The notes: generated by a model not told the origin, from the letters alone. Numbered from the stretch's first letter, positions 54,467 to 64,000 are shown. The stretch: 64,000 nucleotides of DNA from Cytophagaceae bacterium UBA7467 (GCA_002479785.1 DLPD01000009.1:26066-90065), one strand, 5' to 3'. A program made the numbers and translations.

Positions 54467-54949
54467 TTATAATGGATATGTGATTCCTACTGATACTCCT
54501 GTTTGCCCCGAAGAGCTTAATTTTAGGCCCATTTGAGCCTTACTTAATTCATTATATCGTTTTAACGCTTTGTTAAAGTGTCTATTACTCACAGTTCCGA
54601 TGTAGACATTGGCTAACGCTACACCTCCCACCGCTGACCAGTAAAAGCCCTCTGATATGCTTCCTTTACTCAAATAAGTAGAAAAAGCGAATACAGTGGA
54701 GAAACCGGCTAACCAGCTAGAAAGTTTACGTTGACGTTTGAATTTCAAAAATTCAACGTTGACTTCCGGGTCCCTGGCCTCCATTAACGGTATTTGTAAT
54801 GCCAAAGGATGGTCAATCAACTGCCTGTCATACATAAATCTCCTCGTCCAAATCCCTTGCACCTCTTCAATCGGAAGCAATCTTTTTTCCTGCGCCATTG
54901 CGCTACCAGAGGCCATAAGTAAAAAGAAAAGTAAGCTCCTGATTTTCAA
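54467..54949 (-). CDS. Small secreted or membrane protein, unknown
   Basis: 160 residues with a signal peptide (SLLFFLLMASGSAMAQ). A hydrophilic first half is followed by two weak hydrophobic stretches (LAGFSTVFAFSTYL and SAVGGVALANVYIG) and a final SGQTGVSVGITYPL that could be an outer-membrane beta strand. Not recognised. 10 bases upstream of asd on the same strand, so probably cotranscribed. Confidence 0.65.
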   Translation of the reverse strand: MKIRSLLFFLLMASGSAMAQEKRLLPIEEVQGIWTRRFMYDRQLIDHPLALQIPLMEARDPEVNVEFLKFKRQRKLSSWLAGFSTVFAFSTYLSKGSISEGFYWSAVGGVALANVYIGTVSNRHFNKALKRYNELSKAQMGLKLSSSGQTGVSVGITYPL

Positions 54950-55009
54950 AGCAAAGCTGGGATTTTAGCCTACAAAATTAGGGCTTAAAATGGGGAATCG
55001 AAAGGAAAA

Positions 55010-55546
55010 TTAGCGAAAATCGTACATTTTTGCCGGGCAAATCGCAATATCCAAGGGAATATCATGGCTCTCTGCGTCCTCAATCAGTTCCACGGGATCG
55101 AAAAGACTGATACCTATTTTTAGGCAATCTGGCCTGCAATTCAACAGGTAGCGATCATAGAAGCCTTTGCCGTAGCCTACTCTATGTCCGTATTTGTCGA
55201 ATGCTAGAAGTGGGATTAACACAATATCGAAATCAGTCGGTTGTACCACGGTGCCCCCTACCGGTTCAGGAATACCCCAGGCCGAGTTCGTAAATGTTTT
55301 CGAAAATGCCATTTCCATTGAACCTTCAGCGGCCGAAATCACGCGTGGAAAAGCGAAGTTACCTACTAGCGAATCTAAATTAATTTCATTTTGATGCGGG
55401 ATGGCTTTGAAGCTGGCGATGGATTTGCCGGGAGTCAATAAAGGAGCCAACGTTTCGATGACGCGCTGTGAGCGCTCAAGGAACTCTTTTTCCGCTAGTT
55501 GGGTGCGCTGCGCCAACCCTATTTTTCGAATCTCGGCCTTCTTCAT
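55010..55546 (-). CDS. 5-formyltetrahydrofolate cyclo-ligase
   Basis: Converts 5-formyl-THF to 5,10-methenyl-THF with ATP. 178 residues from the ATG at 55546 (a TTG two codons upstream at 55552 is possible). MKKAEIRKIGLAQR is the start pattern; the phosphate-binding GYGKGFYDRYL motif is near 132-142. Transcribed divergently from ileS. Confidence 0.93.
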   Translation of the reverse strand: MKKAEIRKIGLAQRTQLAEKEFLERSQRVIETLAPLLTPGKSIASFKAIPHQNEINLDSLVGNFAFPRVISAAEGSMEMAFSKTFTNSAWGIPEPVGGTVVQPTDFDIVLIPLLAFDKYGHRVGYGKGFYDRYLLNCRPDCLKIGISLFDPVELIEDAESHDIPLDIAICPAKMYDFR

Positions 55547-55602
55547 ATTCAAACCTAGTTAATTGCGTTCGGAATACAAATCTTCACGTGACATGTTCCG
55601 TA

Positions 55603-55618
55603 TAATTTTGTATTTTTG
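55603..55618 (+). promoter_or_regulatory. Two adjacent -7 boxes for ileS
   Basis: TAATTTTG (55603-55610) followed at once by TATTTTTG (55611-55618), 42-50 bases before the GTG start of ileS. Confidence 0.5.
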
Positions 55619-55659
55619 CCTCAATTTTGCCAATTTTTTCATTTTAACCCCACACGTCT

Positions 55660-58600
55660 GTGAGCTTTAAGGAATACAAAAATGTAGATTACGCCGCTTT
55701 GGCGGATGAAATTCTAGATTTCTGGAACGCGAATAACATCTTTGAAAAATCCATCTCGACTAGAGAGGGCCAGCCTACGTTTACGTTTTTTGAAGGACCT
55801 CCTTCTGCAAATGGAACGCCGGGTATACACCATGTGATGGCACGGGCGATCAAGGATATTTTTTGTCGTTACCAAACCCTAAAAGGGAAACAGGTGAAGC
55901 GTAAAGGGGGCTGGGATACACACGGCTTGCCAGTAGAATTGCAAGTGGAAAAAGAATTAGGCATTACTAAAGAAGATATAGGCAAGACGATTTCCGTCGA
56001 AGAATACAACAAGAAATGCCGCGAAACGGTGATGAAATTCACCGATCAATGGAATAATTTAACGGAGAGGATGGGTTACTGGGTGGATCTTGAAAACCCC
56101 TATGTTACCTATCAAGCGAACTATATTGAGAGTGTTTGGAACTTATTGAAGCGTTTATACGATCAAGGTTTATTGTACAAAGGCTATACGATTCAACCCT
56201 ATTCTCCAGCGGCAGGTACCGGTTTATCGTCCCACGAATTAAACCAGCCGGGTTGCTACCGCGATGTGAAGGATACCTCTTTGACTGCGCAATTTAAGGC
56301 GATCAAGAACGCGAAATCGGAGTTCTTATTTAAGGCCTCAGAAGATGCGCCAGTCTATTTATTGGCTTGGACGACCACGCCTTGGACCTTGCCTTCGAAT
56401 ACGGCATTAACGGCAGGAAAGAATATTTCCTACGTGTTAGTCAAGACATTTAATCCCTACACTTACCTACCTGTTTATGTGGTGTTAGCAAAAGACTTAG
56501 TTAAAAACTACTTCCAAGCGGCCGCTGAAAACGGGGACTTTACGGCTTACGAAGCAGCAGAGAAAAAGCCACAAGCGATTCCCTATGAGATTGTAGCGAC
56601 TTGCAAAGGATCGGATTTAGAAGGGGTGGAATACGAGCAATTGATGCCTTATGTACAGCCATCGGCACCTGCTTTCCGTGTGATTTTAGGGGACTTTGTG
56701 ACGACCGAAGATGGAACGGGGATGGTGCACACAGCGCCTACTTTTGGAGCAGATGACTTTAGAGTAGCAGCGCAAAACGGTATTCCAGCGCTTTTGGTCA
56801 CGGATGAAAATGGCAAAGAAGTGCCTTTAGTGAATCGCCAAGGCCGTTTTGTGGCGCAGGTGACAGACTATGCTTTGGAACCGGTAAAAGAAGCCTATTT
56901 AACGGACGAGGAGAAAGAGGCAGAGCGCGTGAAGCAAGGTCGCGACAAGTATTTATCTGTGGATGAGCGCATTGCGATTCAATTAAAGACTGAAAACAAA
57001 GCCTTTAACGTACAGAAATTTGATCACCCGTATCCACATTGCTGGAGAACGGACAAGCCCGTCTTGTATTATCCATTGGATTCTTGGTTCATCAAGACGA
57101 CAGCGGTAAAAGATAAATTAATTGCTCTAAACAAGACGATTCAGTGGAAACCTGAGTCCACGGGAACGGGTCGTTTTGGGAACTGGTTAGAGAATTTAGT
57201 AGACTGGAATTTGTCCCGCTCTCGCTATTGGGGAACGCCGTTGCCTATTTGGCGGACAGAAGATGGTTCAGAGGAAATCTGCATCGGGTCATTGGAGCAA
57301 TTGAAATCGGAGATCGAGAAGGCGCAGGCTTCTGGGGCTCTTTCTGAAATCCAGTCGAAAGGGAATGCAGCCTTTTTAAAGGCATTAGCGGCGGGAGAGG
57401 CAGACTTGCACCGTCCATTTGTGGATGAGGTATTCTTACTTTCTGCGTCGGGAAATGTGTTAACTAGAGAATTGGATTTGATCGACGTATGGTTCGATTC
57501 TGGTGCCATGCCGTTTGCGCAGTGGCACTATCCATTTGAAAATCAAGACGTGTTTAAGCAGAGTTATCCGGCGGATTTCATCTCAGAAGGGGTGGATCAA
57601 ACACGTGGTTGGTTCTTTACTTTGCATGCTATTTCGAGTATGGTGGAAGATTCTGTGGCGTTCAAGAATGTGGTTTCGACGGGATTGGTGTTGGATAAAA
57701 ATGGAAACAAGATGTCTAAACGCCTTGGCAACGCCATCGATCCATTCGAGACTTTGAAGAACTACGGAGCGGATCCCACACGTTGGTACATGATCACGAA
57801 TGCGCAGCCATGGGATAACTTGAAATTTGATTTAGCTGGCATTACGGAGGTGCGCAACAAGTTCTTTGGCACACTAACGAATACCTATAATTTCTTTGCG
57901 ATGTATGCGAACCTGGATGGATTCGTTCCAGCGGGTATAAAACAGGAAGATTTAACGGAATTAGATCGTTGGATTCTATCTAAATTAATGAATTTGATTG
58001 CTGAAGTCGATGAGGCGTTTGAGACCTATGAGCCTACAAAAGCGGGTCGCGCGATCCAAGATTTCGTATGTGATCACTTATCTAACTGGTATGTTCGTTT
58101 GTCACGCAGACGCTTCTGGAATCCGGAAACGGCTAATCAGGCGATCAACGCGGATAAGCAAGCGGCATACGAGACTTTATACCATTGTTTAGAGACAGTG
58201 GCGCAATTAATGTCGCCTATCGCTCCGTTCTACGGGGATTGGTTGTACAAGAATTTATCCGGTAAAGAGTCGGTTCACCTGACGCATTTTGCGCAGGTTA
58301 ATCCAAGCTTACAAAATCCAGCATTAGAAACGTCGATGGAATTAGCACAAGGTATTTGTTCGCTGGTTCACTCGATTCGCAAGGTGCACCGTTTGAAAGT
58401 GCGTCAGCCGTTAGCACAGGTATTAGTGCCAGTATTGCAAGAGTCCGTAAGAGACCAAATCCGTCGCGTGGAAGATCTGATCAAATCAGAGGTGAACGTG
58501 AAAGAAGTGAATTACCTAGATGACGCGTCTGGCGTATTGAACAAGAAAGTGAAGCCTAATTTCAAGGCTTTAGGGCCTAAGTTTGGGAAAGATATGAAAG

Positions 58601-59046
58601 TGGTCGCGGAGGCCATCACGGGGATGTCTGCAGAAGATTTAGCGGCGATTGAATCAGCGGGTTCAGCCAAGATTCAAGGATTCGAGATAGCCTTAGCGGA
58701 CATTGAAATCTTGACAGAAGATATGCCGGGTTATTTGACGGCAAACGAAGGCGGATTGACGATTGCCTTAGACAATACCTTAACTCCGGAATTAGTTCGC
58801 GAGGGTAATGCCCGTGAATTTGTGAACCGTATCCAAAACCTACGTAAAGATTCAGGTTTCGATGTGACGGACAAAATAAATATCCAAGTGCAGCGTTCAG
58901 ACGAAGAATGGACAGCCAGCTTGAACGAATTCAAAGCCTATATCTCACAAGAGGTGCAAGCCTTGAGTTTAGAGTGGGTGGATTCGGCATCGACTGAACT
59001 TACTTTTGAGGAGTCTAACTTGTTCGTGAATGTCACGGTAGCCTAA
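55660..59046 (+). CDS. ileS: Isoleucyl-tRNA synthetase
   Basis: Class I synthetase of 1128 residues, usual for Bacteroidota. Start is a GTG followed by SFKEYKNVDY. The HIGH-like motif is PGIHH near 50-54, KMSKR is exact (GNKMSKRLGN near 685), and a large editing domain (about 190-420) includes TTWTLPSNTAL. Anticodon-binding and C-terminal domains follow. The next gene starts 4 bases after the stop. Confidence 0.98.
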   Translation: MSFKEYKNVDYAALADEILDFWNANNIFEKSISTREGQPTFTFFEGPPSANGTPGIHHVMARAIKDIFCRYQTLKGKQVKRKGGWDTHGLPVELQVEKELGITKEDIGKTISVEEYNKKCRETVMKFTDQWNNLTERMGYWVDLENPYVTYQANYIESVWNLLKRLYDQGLLYKGYTIQPYSPAAGTGLSSHELNQPGCYRDVKDTSLTAQFKAIKNAKSEFLFKASEDAPVYLLAWTTTPWTLPSNTALTAGKNISYVLVKTFNPYTYLPVYVVLAKDLVKNYFQAAAENGDFTAYEAAEKKPQAIPYEIVATCKGSDLEGVEYEQLMPYVQPSAPAFRVILGDFVTTEDGTGMVHTAPTFGADDFRVAAQNGIPALLVTDENGKEVPLVNRQGRFVAQVTDYALEPVKEAYLTDEEKEAERVKQGRDKYLSVDERIAIQLKTENKAFNVQKFDHPYPHCWRTDKPVLYYPLDSWFIKTTAVKDKLIALNKTIQWKPESTGTGRFGNWLENLVDWNLSRSRYWGTPLPIWRTEDGSEEICIGSLEQLKSEIEKAQASGALSEIQSKGNAAFLKALAAGEADLHRPFVDEVFLLSASGNVLTRELDLIDVWFDSGAMPFAQWHYPFENQDVFKQSYPADFISEGVDQTRGWFFTLHAISSMVEDSVAFKNVVSTGLVLDKNGNKMSKRLGNAIDPFETLKNYGADPTRWYMITNAQPWDNLKFDLAGITEVRNKFFGTLTNTYNFFAMYANLDGFVPAGIKQEDLTELDRWILSKLMNLIAEVDEAFETYEPTKAGRAIQDFVCDHLSNWYVRLSRRRFWNPETANQAINADKQAAYETLYHCLETVAQLMSPIAPFYGDWLYKNLSGKESVHLTHFAQVNPSLQNPALETSMELAQGICSLVHSIRKVHRLKVRQPLAQVLVPVLQESVRDQIRRVEDLIKSEVNVKEVNYLDDASGVLNKKVKPNFKALGPKFGKDMKVVAEAITGMSAEDLAAIESAGSAKIQGFEIALADIEILTEDMPGYLTANEGGLTIALDNTLTPELVREGNAREFVNRIQNLRKDSGFDVTDKINIQVQRSDEEWTASLNEFKAYISQEVQALSLEWVDSASTELTFEESNLFVNVTVA

Positions 59047-59050
59047 AAAG

Positions 59051-60109
59051 ATGCGAAAACTCACTTATTTGATTTTACTTTTAGGTGGGTTTTTTTCTGT
59101 GGCTGCGCAGTCTGAGGAACTCCTGGTGGACGGGATGCGCGCCTACATAAAAGAGGATTTTGGTGAGGCGATCTTGGTTTTCGAGAAGCTTGCGAAAGTG
59201 CAGACGAAGGAGCCGGCAGTTTTTTATTATTTGGCCAAAAGCTACCTCGCAGACAAACAACTCACCTCAGCTAGAACAAACGCAGAAAAAGCACACCTAT
59301 TATCTCCCTATTCTTTCGATTATGGTCTATTATACGGTGATTTACTCTTGGCGAATAAGGAGTACAAAAAGGCCTTGGAATGCTTCGAAAATCTACTAGC
59401 CTACGATGATCATCGTTTCGATACTGAGCCCGATATGATTAGGGTAAAGCAATTTGTCTTTTTTTCTAGAGGTGATGAGGCTAAAGAGCTGGCAGATAAA
59501 AATAAATATTACCTTGAAGCAGCGAATTTAGGTCCCGTTCAGGAAGAACTTTGGGTGCGCATTATTCAATTAGATTGGGAATTAAATCGCAAAGAGGCGG
59601 TTGTGGAGCATGCCTTAGAGGCATTGGAAAATTACCCTCGCATGGCACCATGGGTGTTCCCCATTTTAGGAGATGCCTACCAGGCTTTGGGAAACAATGC
59701 AGCCTCAGATGAGGCCTTTGAAAAAGCGTTAGCGGCTAATCCAAAAGACGACCACGTATTGAATAATTACAGCTATTTTTTGTCTATCCGAAAAGAAAAG
59801 TTAGCCTTAGCTGATTCCCTTTCTGCACGTCTGGTGAAAGATCATCCGAAAAATGGGACTTATTTAGATACCCGCGCTTGGGTATTATACGAATTAAAAC
59901 GCTATCCAGAGGCTCGTTTGGCCATGGAGGCTGCTCTGAAAGACAAGGAAAATGCATCTGCTACCTTGTGGGAACATTATGGCGATGTGCTTTTTCGTTT
60001 GAAATTAGTGGATAAAGCGCTAGATGCCTGGAAAGAAGCGCTTCGTTTAGATCCGGCCCGCGAATCTCTAGATAAAAAGATTCGATTGCGTCAAATTCTC
60101 GAAAATTGA
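59051..60109 (+). CDS. Periplasmic tetratricopeptide protein
   Basis: 352 residues with a signal peptide (LILLLGGFFSVAAQ) and TPR units, for example AVFYYLAKSYLADKQLTSARTN and later ATLWEHYGDVLFRLKLVDKA. It starts 4 bases after ileS and precedes a lipoprotein gene by 29 bases; TPR - DUF4292-like - EnvC order suggests an envelope operon. Role unknown. Confidence 0.85.
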   Translation: MRKLTYLILLLGGFFSVAAQSEELLVDGMRAYIKEDFGEAILVFEKLAKVQTKEPAVFYYLAKSYLADKQLTSARTNAEKAHLLSPYSFDYGLLYGDLLLANKEYKKALECFENLLAYDDHRFDTEPDMIRVKQFVFFSRGDEAKELADKNKYYLEAANLGPVQEELWVRIIQLDWELNRKEAVVEHALEALENYPRMAPWVFPILGDAYQALGNNAASDEAFEKALAANPKDDHVLNNYSYFLSIRKEKLALADSLSARLVKDHPKNGTYLDTRAWVLYELKRYPEARLAMEAALKDKENASATLWEHYGDVLFRLKLVDKALDAWKEALRLDPARESLDKKIRLRQILEN

Positions 60110-60138
60110 GCTATTTTTGTTACTAAAATTCCTCCCTT

Positions 60139-60948
60139 ATGCGGATTATTTTCAGTCTTGTTATCCTTTACCTCTTAGGTGCCTGCGCTCCTAAGGCGAC
60201 GGTGACTCCGACGAAACCCGTGCAAGTCGATACCATTGTGGCTGATACCACTCCTGTGGCAAAGCCTGTGACTCCTATCGAAGTGCAGGATCAACAATCC
60301 CCTTCTGACGACTTGAATTTCACTTATTTAAAGGCGAAATCGAAAGTGATGTGGAAAACGCGCTCGAATACGGACAACTACATCGTGGATATTCGGATGA
60401 AAAAAGATAGTATCATCTGGGCGAACATTTCCGTATCGATGATTTCAGGTGCGGCGGTTTTATTTACCAAAGACCGTGTTCAATTTTACCACAAGATTAA
60501 CAACGAATACACGAATTTAACCTACGATAGCTTAAGTACTAGTTTAGGTTTTAAGGTGAGCTATGATTTGATCCAAAATATGATCGTAGGCAACCAACCG
60601 TATAAGAAAAACAATACGCGCCGCGTGGTTCGCGAGAATGAAAACTTCTTGATAAAACAGCAAGAGGGGCACGTGGAGGTCAATAACTGGGTAGGCCCTA
60701 ATCGAAAGTTGAAGAAATTGTCAGTGAGTGATCTGCCTTCTTCGAACAAAATGACCTTGGATTACGAGGATTTTGCGAACTTGAATTCAGCCCTGTTCCC
60801 TTTCTCGAGTTCGATCACACTAGATGTGAAAAACAAAGAAAATCAGGTGAATCAGACGTTGATTACCATCAAATATTCCAAAGTAGAATTGTTAGACATG
60901 CCCTTGGAATTTCCTTTTAAAGTACCCGCCAAATTATTAAAGCCTTGA
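60139..60948 (+). CDS. DUF4292-like lipoprotein
   Basis: 269 residues. Lipoprotein signal with lipobox LLGAC (Cys near residue 15). A short Pro/Thr/Val-rich linker precedes a beta-rich domain with an incomplete-barrel, LolA/LolB-like feel (SKVMWKTRSNTDNYIVDIRMKKDS). The DUF4292 family in Bacteroidota is thought to sit on the outer membrane; lipid transport is possible but not shown. It overlaps the EnvC-like gene by 4 bases (TTGA). Confidence 0.85.
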   Translation: MRIIFSLVILYLLGACAPKATVTPTKPVQVDTIVADTTPVAKPVTPIEVQDQQSPSDDLNFTYLKAKSKVMWKTRSNTDNYIVDIRMKKDSIIWANISVSMISGAAVLFTKDRVQFYHKINNEYTNLTYDSLSTSLGFKVSYDLIQNMIVGNQPYKKNNTRRVVRENENFLIKQQEGHVEVNNWVGPNRKLKKLSVSDLPSSNKMTLDYEDFANLNSALFPFSSSITLDVKNKENQVNQTLITIKYSKVELLDMPLEFPFKVPAKLLKP

Positions 60949-62345
60949 AATACCTTTTCTTTTTATTCGCGTTCCTATTTACCCATTCATCTTTCGGACA
61001 GTCAGATAAGAAAGCTGCTTTAGAGCAGCAGAAGAAAGATAATTTGTCCAAAATCAAGGAGCTTAATTCCATCATCTCCCGTACATCGAAGAAGAAAAAT
61101 GCGTCGATTGGAAAACTAAACGTGTTGAAAGAACAGATTGGGGTTCAGAAAAAACAGATTAGCGTTCTGGAGCAAAACCAACAGATTCTGGCCGAGGAAG
61201 CGCAAAAACTTCGCGAGGAAGGGGATGTGTTAAAAGCAAAATTAGAGCGTCTGAAGAAAGAATATGCTTTAATGATTTATGAAGCTCAAAAAACCGCCTC
61301 TGTATACAATAAGATGAGCTTTCTGTTGCTATCGAATGATCTTGGCGAATTTGTACGTCGCTTTGACTACTTACGTCATTATTCTGCTAACCGAAAGAAA
61401 CAGGCAGATTTGATTTACAAAACCCGTCAAGATTTAATGACGCAAGAGCAAAAGGTCGTTTACAAGAAGCAAGAAGAGAAGAAAGTGTTAGTGGAGAAGG
61501 AAGGGGAGAAGAAGAAATTAGAAGTTTTAAAGTCGAAAGAAGATAAGGTAGTCACCGTGTTAACTCAGCAAGAGAAGAAGCTGAAAATAGAATTAGAGCG
61601 GAAGAAATTAGCCGTTCGCAAATTGGATAATTTGATTGCCGGTATCGTTCAAAGAGAGATCCAAAAAAGTATTGAGCGTGAGCGTAAACTTCGTCAAGCC
61701 CGTCAAGTGAAAAAGGTTGAGGTAGCTAAGCCTGCACTGCCTGAATTAAAGAAAGGAGAGACGACTAAAATTGTCGCTGAAAAACAGCCGGACAAGAAAG
61801 AATCACCTAAAGAGGAGAAAAAAGTGGCTGTTGCTGAGGCGAAAAAGCAAAAAACTGAGCCAGTTCCTGCTCCGGTTGAAGAAAAGAAGATCGAAAGTAA
61901 TACCTATTACATGAATGCGGATGAGGCGAAATTAGCGAGCTCTTTCGCTGCTTTGCGTGGTCGGATGCCATTCCCAGTTCCATCTGGATTTATTTCGGAT
62001 CACTTTGGCGTACATAAACACCCTCTACTAAAAGGGGTGATGATTAATAATAATGGGATTGATATTCAAACTTCACCAGGTTCACCCGTGCATTCCGTTT
62101 ATGATGGTGTGGTGCAGTCGGTCGTGAATATACCGGGGATCAATATGGTGGTGGCTATTCAGCACGGGGATTATTTCACCGTTTACAGTAAACTGGCCAA
62201 TGTTTCTGTTAGTGTGGGAACTAGGGTAAGAACGGGTCAACGCATTGGTTCTGTAGCCTCGGATGAGGATGGGACGGCGGAGATTAATTTCCAGGTTTGG
62301 AAGAATACGGTACGCCAAAATCCAGAATCCTGGCTTCGTCGCTAA
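60945..62345 (+). CDS. envC: EnvC-like murein hydrolase activator, degenerate M23 domain
   Basis: 466 residues starting at a TTG within the stop of the lipoprotein gene. A signal peptide (FLFAFLFTHSSFGQ) is followed by a long coiled coil (about 25-250), a Lys/Glu/Pro-rich linker and a C-terminal LytM/M23 domain (about 345-466). The zinc ligands are lost: NNGIDI stands where HxGIDI is expected (near 369), and INFQVWK where HFE is usual, so it should not cut murein. Such proteins activate amidases that split septal peptidoglycan. ftsZ is elsewhere in the window. Confidence 0.92.
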   Translation: MKYLFFLFAFLFTHSSFGQSDKKAALEQQKKDNLSKIKELNSIISRTSKKKNASIGKLNVLKEQIGVQKKQISVLEQNQQILAEEAQKLREEGDVLKAKLERLKKEYALMIYEAQKTASVYNKMSFLLLSNDLGEFVRRFDYLRHYSANRKKQADLIYKTRQDLMTQEQKVVYKKQEEKKVLVEKEGEKKKLEVLKSKEDKVVTVLTQQEKKLKIELERKKLAVRKLDNLIAGIVQREIQKSIERERKLRQARQVKKVEVAKPALPELKKGETTKIVAEKQPDKKESPKEEKKVAVAEAKKQKTEPVPAPVEEKKIESNTYYMNADEAKLASSFAALRGRMPFPVPSGFISDHFGVHKHPLLKGVMINNNGIDIQTSPGSPVHSVYDGVVQSVVNIPGINMVVAIQHGDYFTVYSKLANVSVSVGTRVRTGQRIGSVASDEDGTAEINFQVWKNTVRQNPESWLRR

Positions 62346-64000
62346 ATCGAATACGATACTTTTAGGCTAATGTTGCGACCTTGGTCGTCTGCATAATAAC
62401 GGAATCGATTCAAGTAATCGCGGTAAGCCGCGTTCAATGCATTCGAAACGCGAAGGTTTATATCAAAACGGCGCATTTTTACTCCCCAATTTAGGTTTAC
62501 TAAAAAATAGCCAGCTGGCGGTTCCGCATAATCAGATCCTTTTTCCACCCGGGTCTGCTTGGATACTTGAGTGACACCTCCACTTACATAGGCATTATTT
62601 TTCTTGAAAGCATAGCGAACAAGGTACTCAAATCGATCTGCCGGAATATTAACCATATACTGATTATTTTCCGTATCAAATGCCCGGACTAAACTGGTCT
62701 TTTGTTGGATAGAAATGCGAGAACTTAGCGCGTAGGTAGCTTGGAAGTCAACACCTTGGAATCGAGCGTCTATTTGCTGATAAGTAAAAACAGGAAAAAC
62801 CCCTCTGACGGTTGTCGCATAAACTTCGATGCCGTTCAAGACTTCCGGTCTTAGGTAAATGAAATTATGAATGTGATTTGAATATAACCCCAGCTCAATA
62901 TCCCAGTGCTCCGGTTTAAATGAGGTGGATAGACTAAAATTAGTGCCTGTTTCTCCCTTTAAATTAGGGTCACCTATTTCGTAGGCCCCAGCGCCGTGAT
63001 GAACCCCATTGGAGAATAACTCATTTCCGCCTGGAGCTCTAAAAGCTCTTGATATGGTTAATTGAGTTTCAGTCAATAGATTCCAGTGGTATTTTATTCC
63101 TATACTTCCTGAAAGACCACTGAATGTATGTTTGTTCCGTAAAATGGTAGGAGAAAAATTAGTTTTTGGGCGATGCGTTTCAATTTCTTTCGCATCAAAT
63201 CGAAGCCCTGCTTCTATTTCCCATTTTTCAGTAGCCCTTCTTTCTATCGCAAAAATTCCAATGTTTTGTAGCGAATAATTAGGTAAAAGACTGGTAGTTA
63301 ATGTAGGGTTAGGGACTCTACTGCCTGAGGTGATGTTTCCTTGGTCTAAATAGGTGAACCCTACTTGTCCCTTCCAACTTTTATTCGTGTTCGTTTCATC
63401 ATAGAGGAATTCTCCACTATGGGTATTTAAATTAAAGCGAAGCGTATTAATATTTTTCCCTGCTCTGAGTACATCTAATTCCCAACGTTCGTCTGATTGT
63501 GCTGCAGCTGTAGCGCGTAAGGTTGCGCCATTGGGTAGGTGATAGTAGGCTTTGATTTTGGCCATATCATGCCAAACATCCTGGTTAGGGCGATCAATTC
63601 TGCGGATAAATTCATCAGGTGTAAAAGCCTTTAAAGGTCTATCCCGCGCAATAGATCGTTCTAAATCAGAAATAGTTCCAATGTGAGACCCTTCATAGAT
63701 ACCGATAACCGTGTGGAAGCGACTAATAAAAGCTTCGGCTCCCCATAAATTTGATCTATAACCTAGTGCAAAAGACACATTTTCTTCTTTTACGCCGGTG
63801 TTGCTCAAATAATAATCTGCCGTCTGTACATTTCCACCATCTTTCAAGGTCCCTTGCACTCGCCAGCCCCAGCCTTTATTACGGGGGATTCCACCTTCTA
63901 AAAGACCAGATAAAACACCTTGTCTGCCATTACTGAAATATATACTTTGTATGGAACCGTGTATAGCAGTGCTGTCAGGAAGTGCATCGGGTTCTAACAT
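62342..64000 (-). CDS. TonB-dependent outer-membrane receptor, 5' part outside the window
   Basis: At least 552 residues of the beta-barrel C-terminal part; the frame continues past 64000, so the plug and signal are outside. The end, with SNALNAAYRDYLNRFRYYADDQGRNISLKVSYSI-like layout (aromatic last residue region), is typical of barrels. Strand-rich repeats such as ATLRATAAAQSDERWEL and the extracellular turn EPEVLNG-like loops fit a metal, haem or vitamin receptor. Substrate unknown. It would use the TonB motor encoded at 23.7 kb. Its stop overlaps the envC stop in CTAA. Confidence 0.88.
   Translation of the reverse strand: MLEPDALPDSTAIHGSIQSIYFSNGRQGVLSGLLEGGIPRNKGWGWRVQGTLKDGGNVQTADYYLSNTGVKEENVSFALGYRSNLWGAEAFISRFHTVIGIYEGSHIGTISDLERSIARDRPLKAFTPDEFIRRIDRPNQDVWHDMAKIKAYYHLPNGATLRATAAAQSDERWELDVLRAGKNINTLRFNLNTHSGEFLYDETNTNKSWKGQVGFTYLDQGNITSGSRVPNPTLTTSLLPNYSLQNIGIFAIERRATEKWEIEAGLRFDAKEIETHRPKTNFSPTILRNKHTFSGLSGSIGIKYHWNLLTETQLTISRAFRAPGGNELFSNGVHHGAGAYEIGDPNLKGETGTNFSLSTSFKPEHWDIELGLYSNHIHNFIYLRPEVLNGIEVYATTVRGVFPVFTYQQIDARFQGVDFQATYALSSRISIQQKTSLVRAFDTENNQYMVNIPADRFEYLVRYAFKKNNAYVSGGVTQVSKQTRVEKGSDYAEPPAGYFLVNLNWGVKMRRFDINLRVSNALNAAYRDYLNRFRYYADDQGRNISLKVSYSI

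Overview
This 64 kb window reads as ordinary chromosome of a Bacteroidota bacterium, most likely Cytophagales (a Spirosomaceae/Aquirufa-type freshwater relative; the genus is inference). The evidence is as follows: start codons mostly lack Shine-Dalgarno sequences and sit behind A-rich leaders; -7 boxes of the form TAnnTTTG recur upstream of genes; type IX secretion (T9SS) C-terminal sorting domains are present; an exbB-exbD-exbD-tonB block is present; and small families typical of the phylum occur (a DUF2795-like protein, a degenerate DksA-like protein, a DUF4292-like lipoprotein). Genes are dense, and many convergent neighbours overlap at their stop codons.

Layout. 1-5.1 kb: glycerol kinase (cut by the window edge), aquaglyceroporin, ruvB and a secreted prolyl oligopeptidase. 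5.1-8.4 kb: a T9SS-sorted protein divergent from a histidine kinase/response regulator pair. 8.4-12.3 kb: serS, aspartate kinase, ribH and a membrane TPR protein. 12.3-20.4 kb: glpD, a DUF2795-like protein, cutC, ftsZ, an M28 peptidase, comM/yifB and an LD-carboxypeptidase. 20.4-23.4 kb: a glycan/lipid cluster (GT2, polysaccharide deacetylase, GT87-like), then a DUF721 protein. 23.7-29.6 kb: exbB, exbD, exbD, tonB, a small membrane protein, a PstS-like lipoprotein and a TPR protein, probably one functional unit. 29.7-33.7 kb: an SDR, a T9SS-sorted gene split by an in-frame TAG, and a TIM-barrel isomerase. 33.7-37.1 kb: nuoM and nuoL. 37.1-42.7 kb: moaD/moaA, a heptose-kinase-like PfkB protein, and a ridA-cobA-sulfite/nitrite reductase operon. 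42.8-46.1 kb: an S10 carboxypeptidase, tRNA-Ser(GGA), an Abi/HEPN gene and a DUF1080 protein. 46.1-51.9 kb: lpdA, prfB with programmed frameshift, a heptamer minisatellite, a small envelope gene group, pnuC, nth and an ECF sigma factor. 52-64 kb: a duplicated secreted protein, pdxJ, asd, 5-formyl-THF cyclo-ligase, ileS, a TPR protein, a lipoprotein, an EnvC-like activator and a TonB-dependent receptor cut by the window end.

Functional links. glpF-glpK and glpD together give glycerol uptake, phosphorylation and oxidation. Aspartate kinase and asd are the first two steps of the aspartate amino-acid family. cobA supplies siroheme to the reductase beside it. The ExbBD-TonB block can energise the TonB-dependent receptor at the window end.

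Most unusual points: a secreted-protein gene broken by one TAG in an otherwise continuous frame; a glycosyltransferase whose homologous reading runs upstream of any usable start codon; an 11-copy heptamer array that fills the gap between two convergent genes and contributes to both stop codons; an Abi/HEPN gene behind tRNA-Ser; and a PstS-like lipoprotein tied to a TonB motor without an ABC transporter. I found no CRISPR array, insertion sequence or prophage. I cannot name a clearly undescribed multi-gene system; the TonB/PstS-like/TPR locus and the tRNA-linked Abi island are the best candidates.
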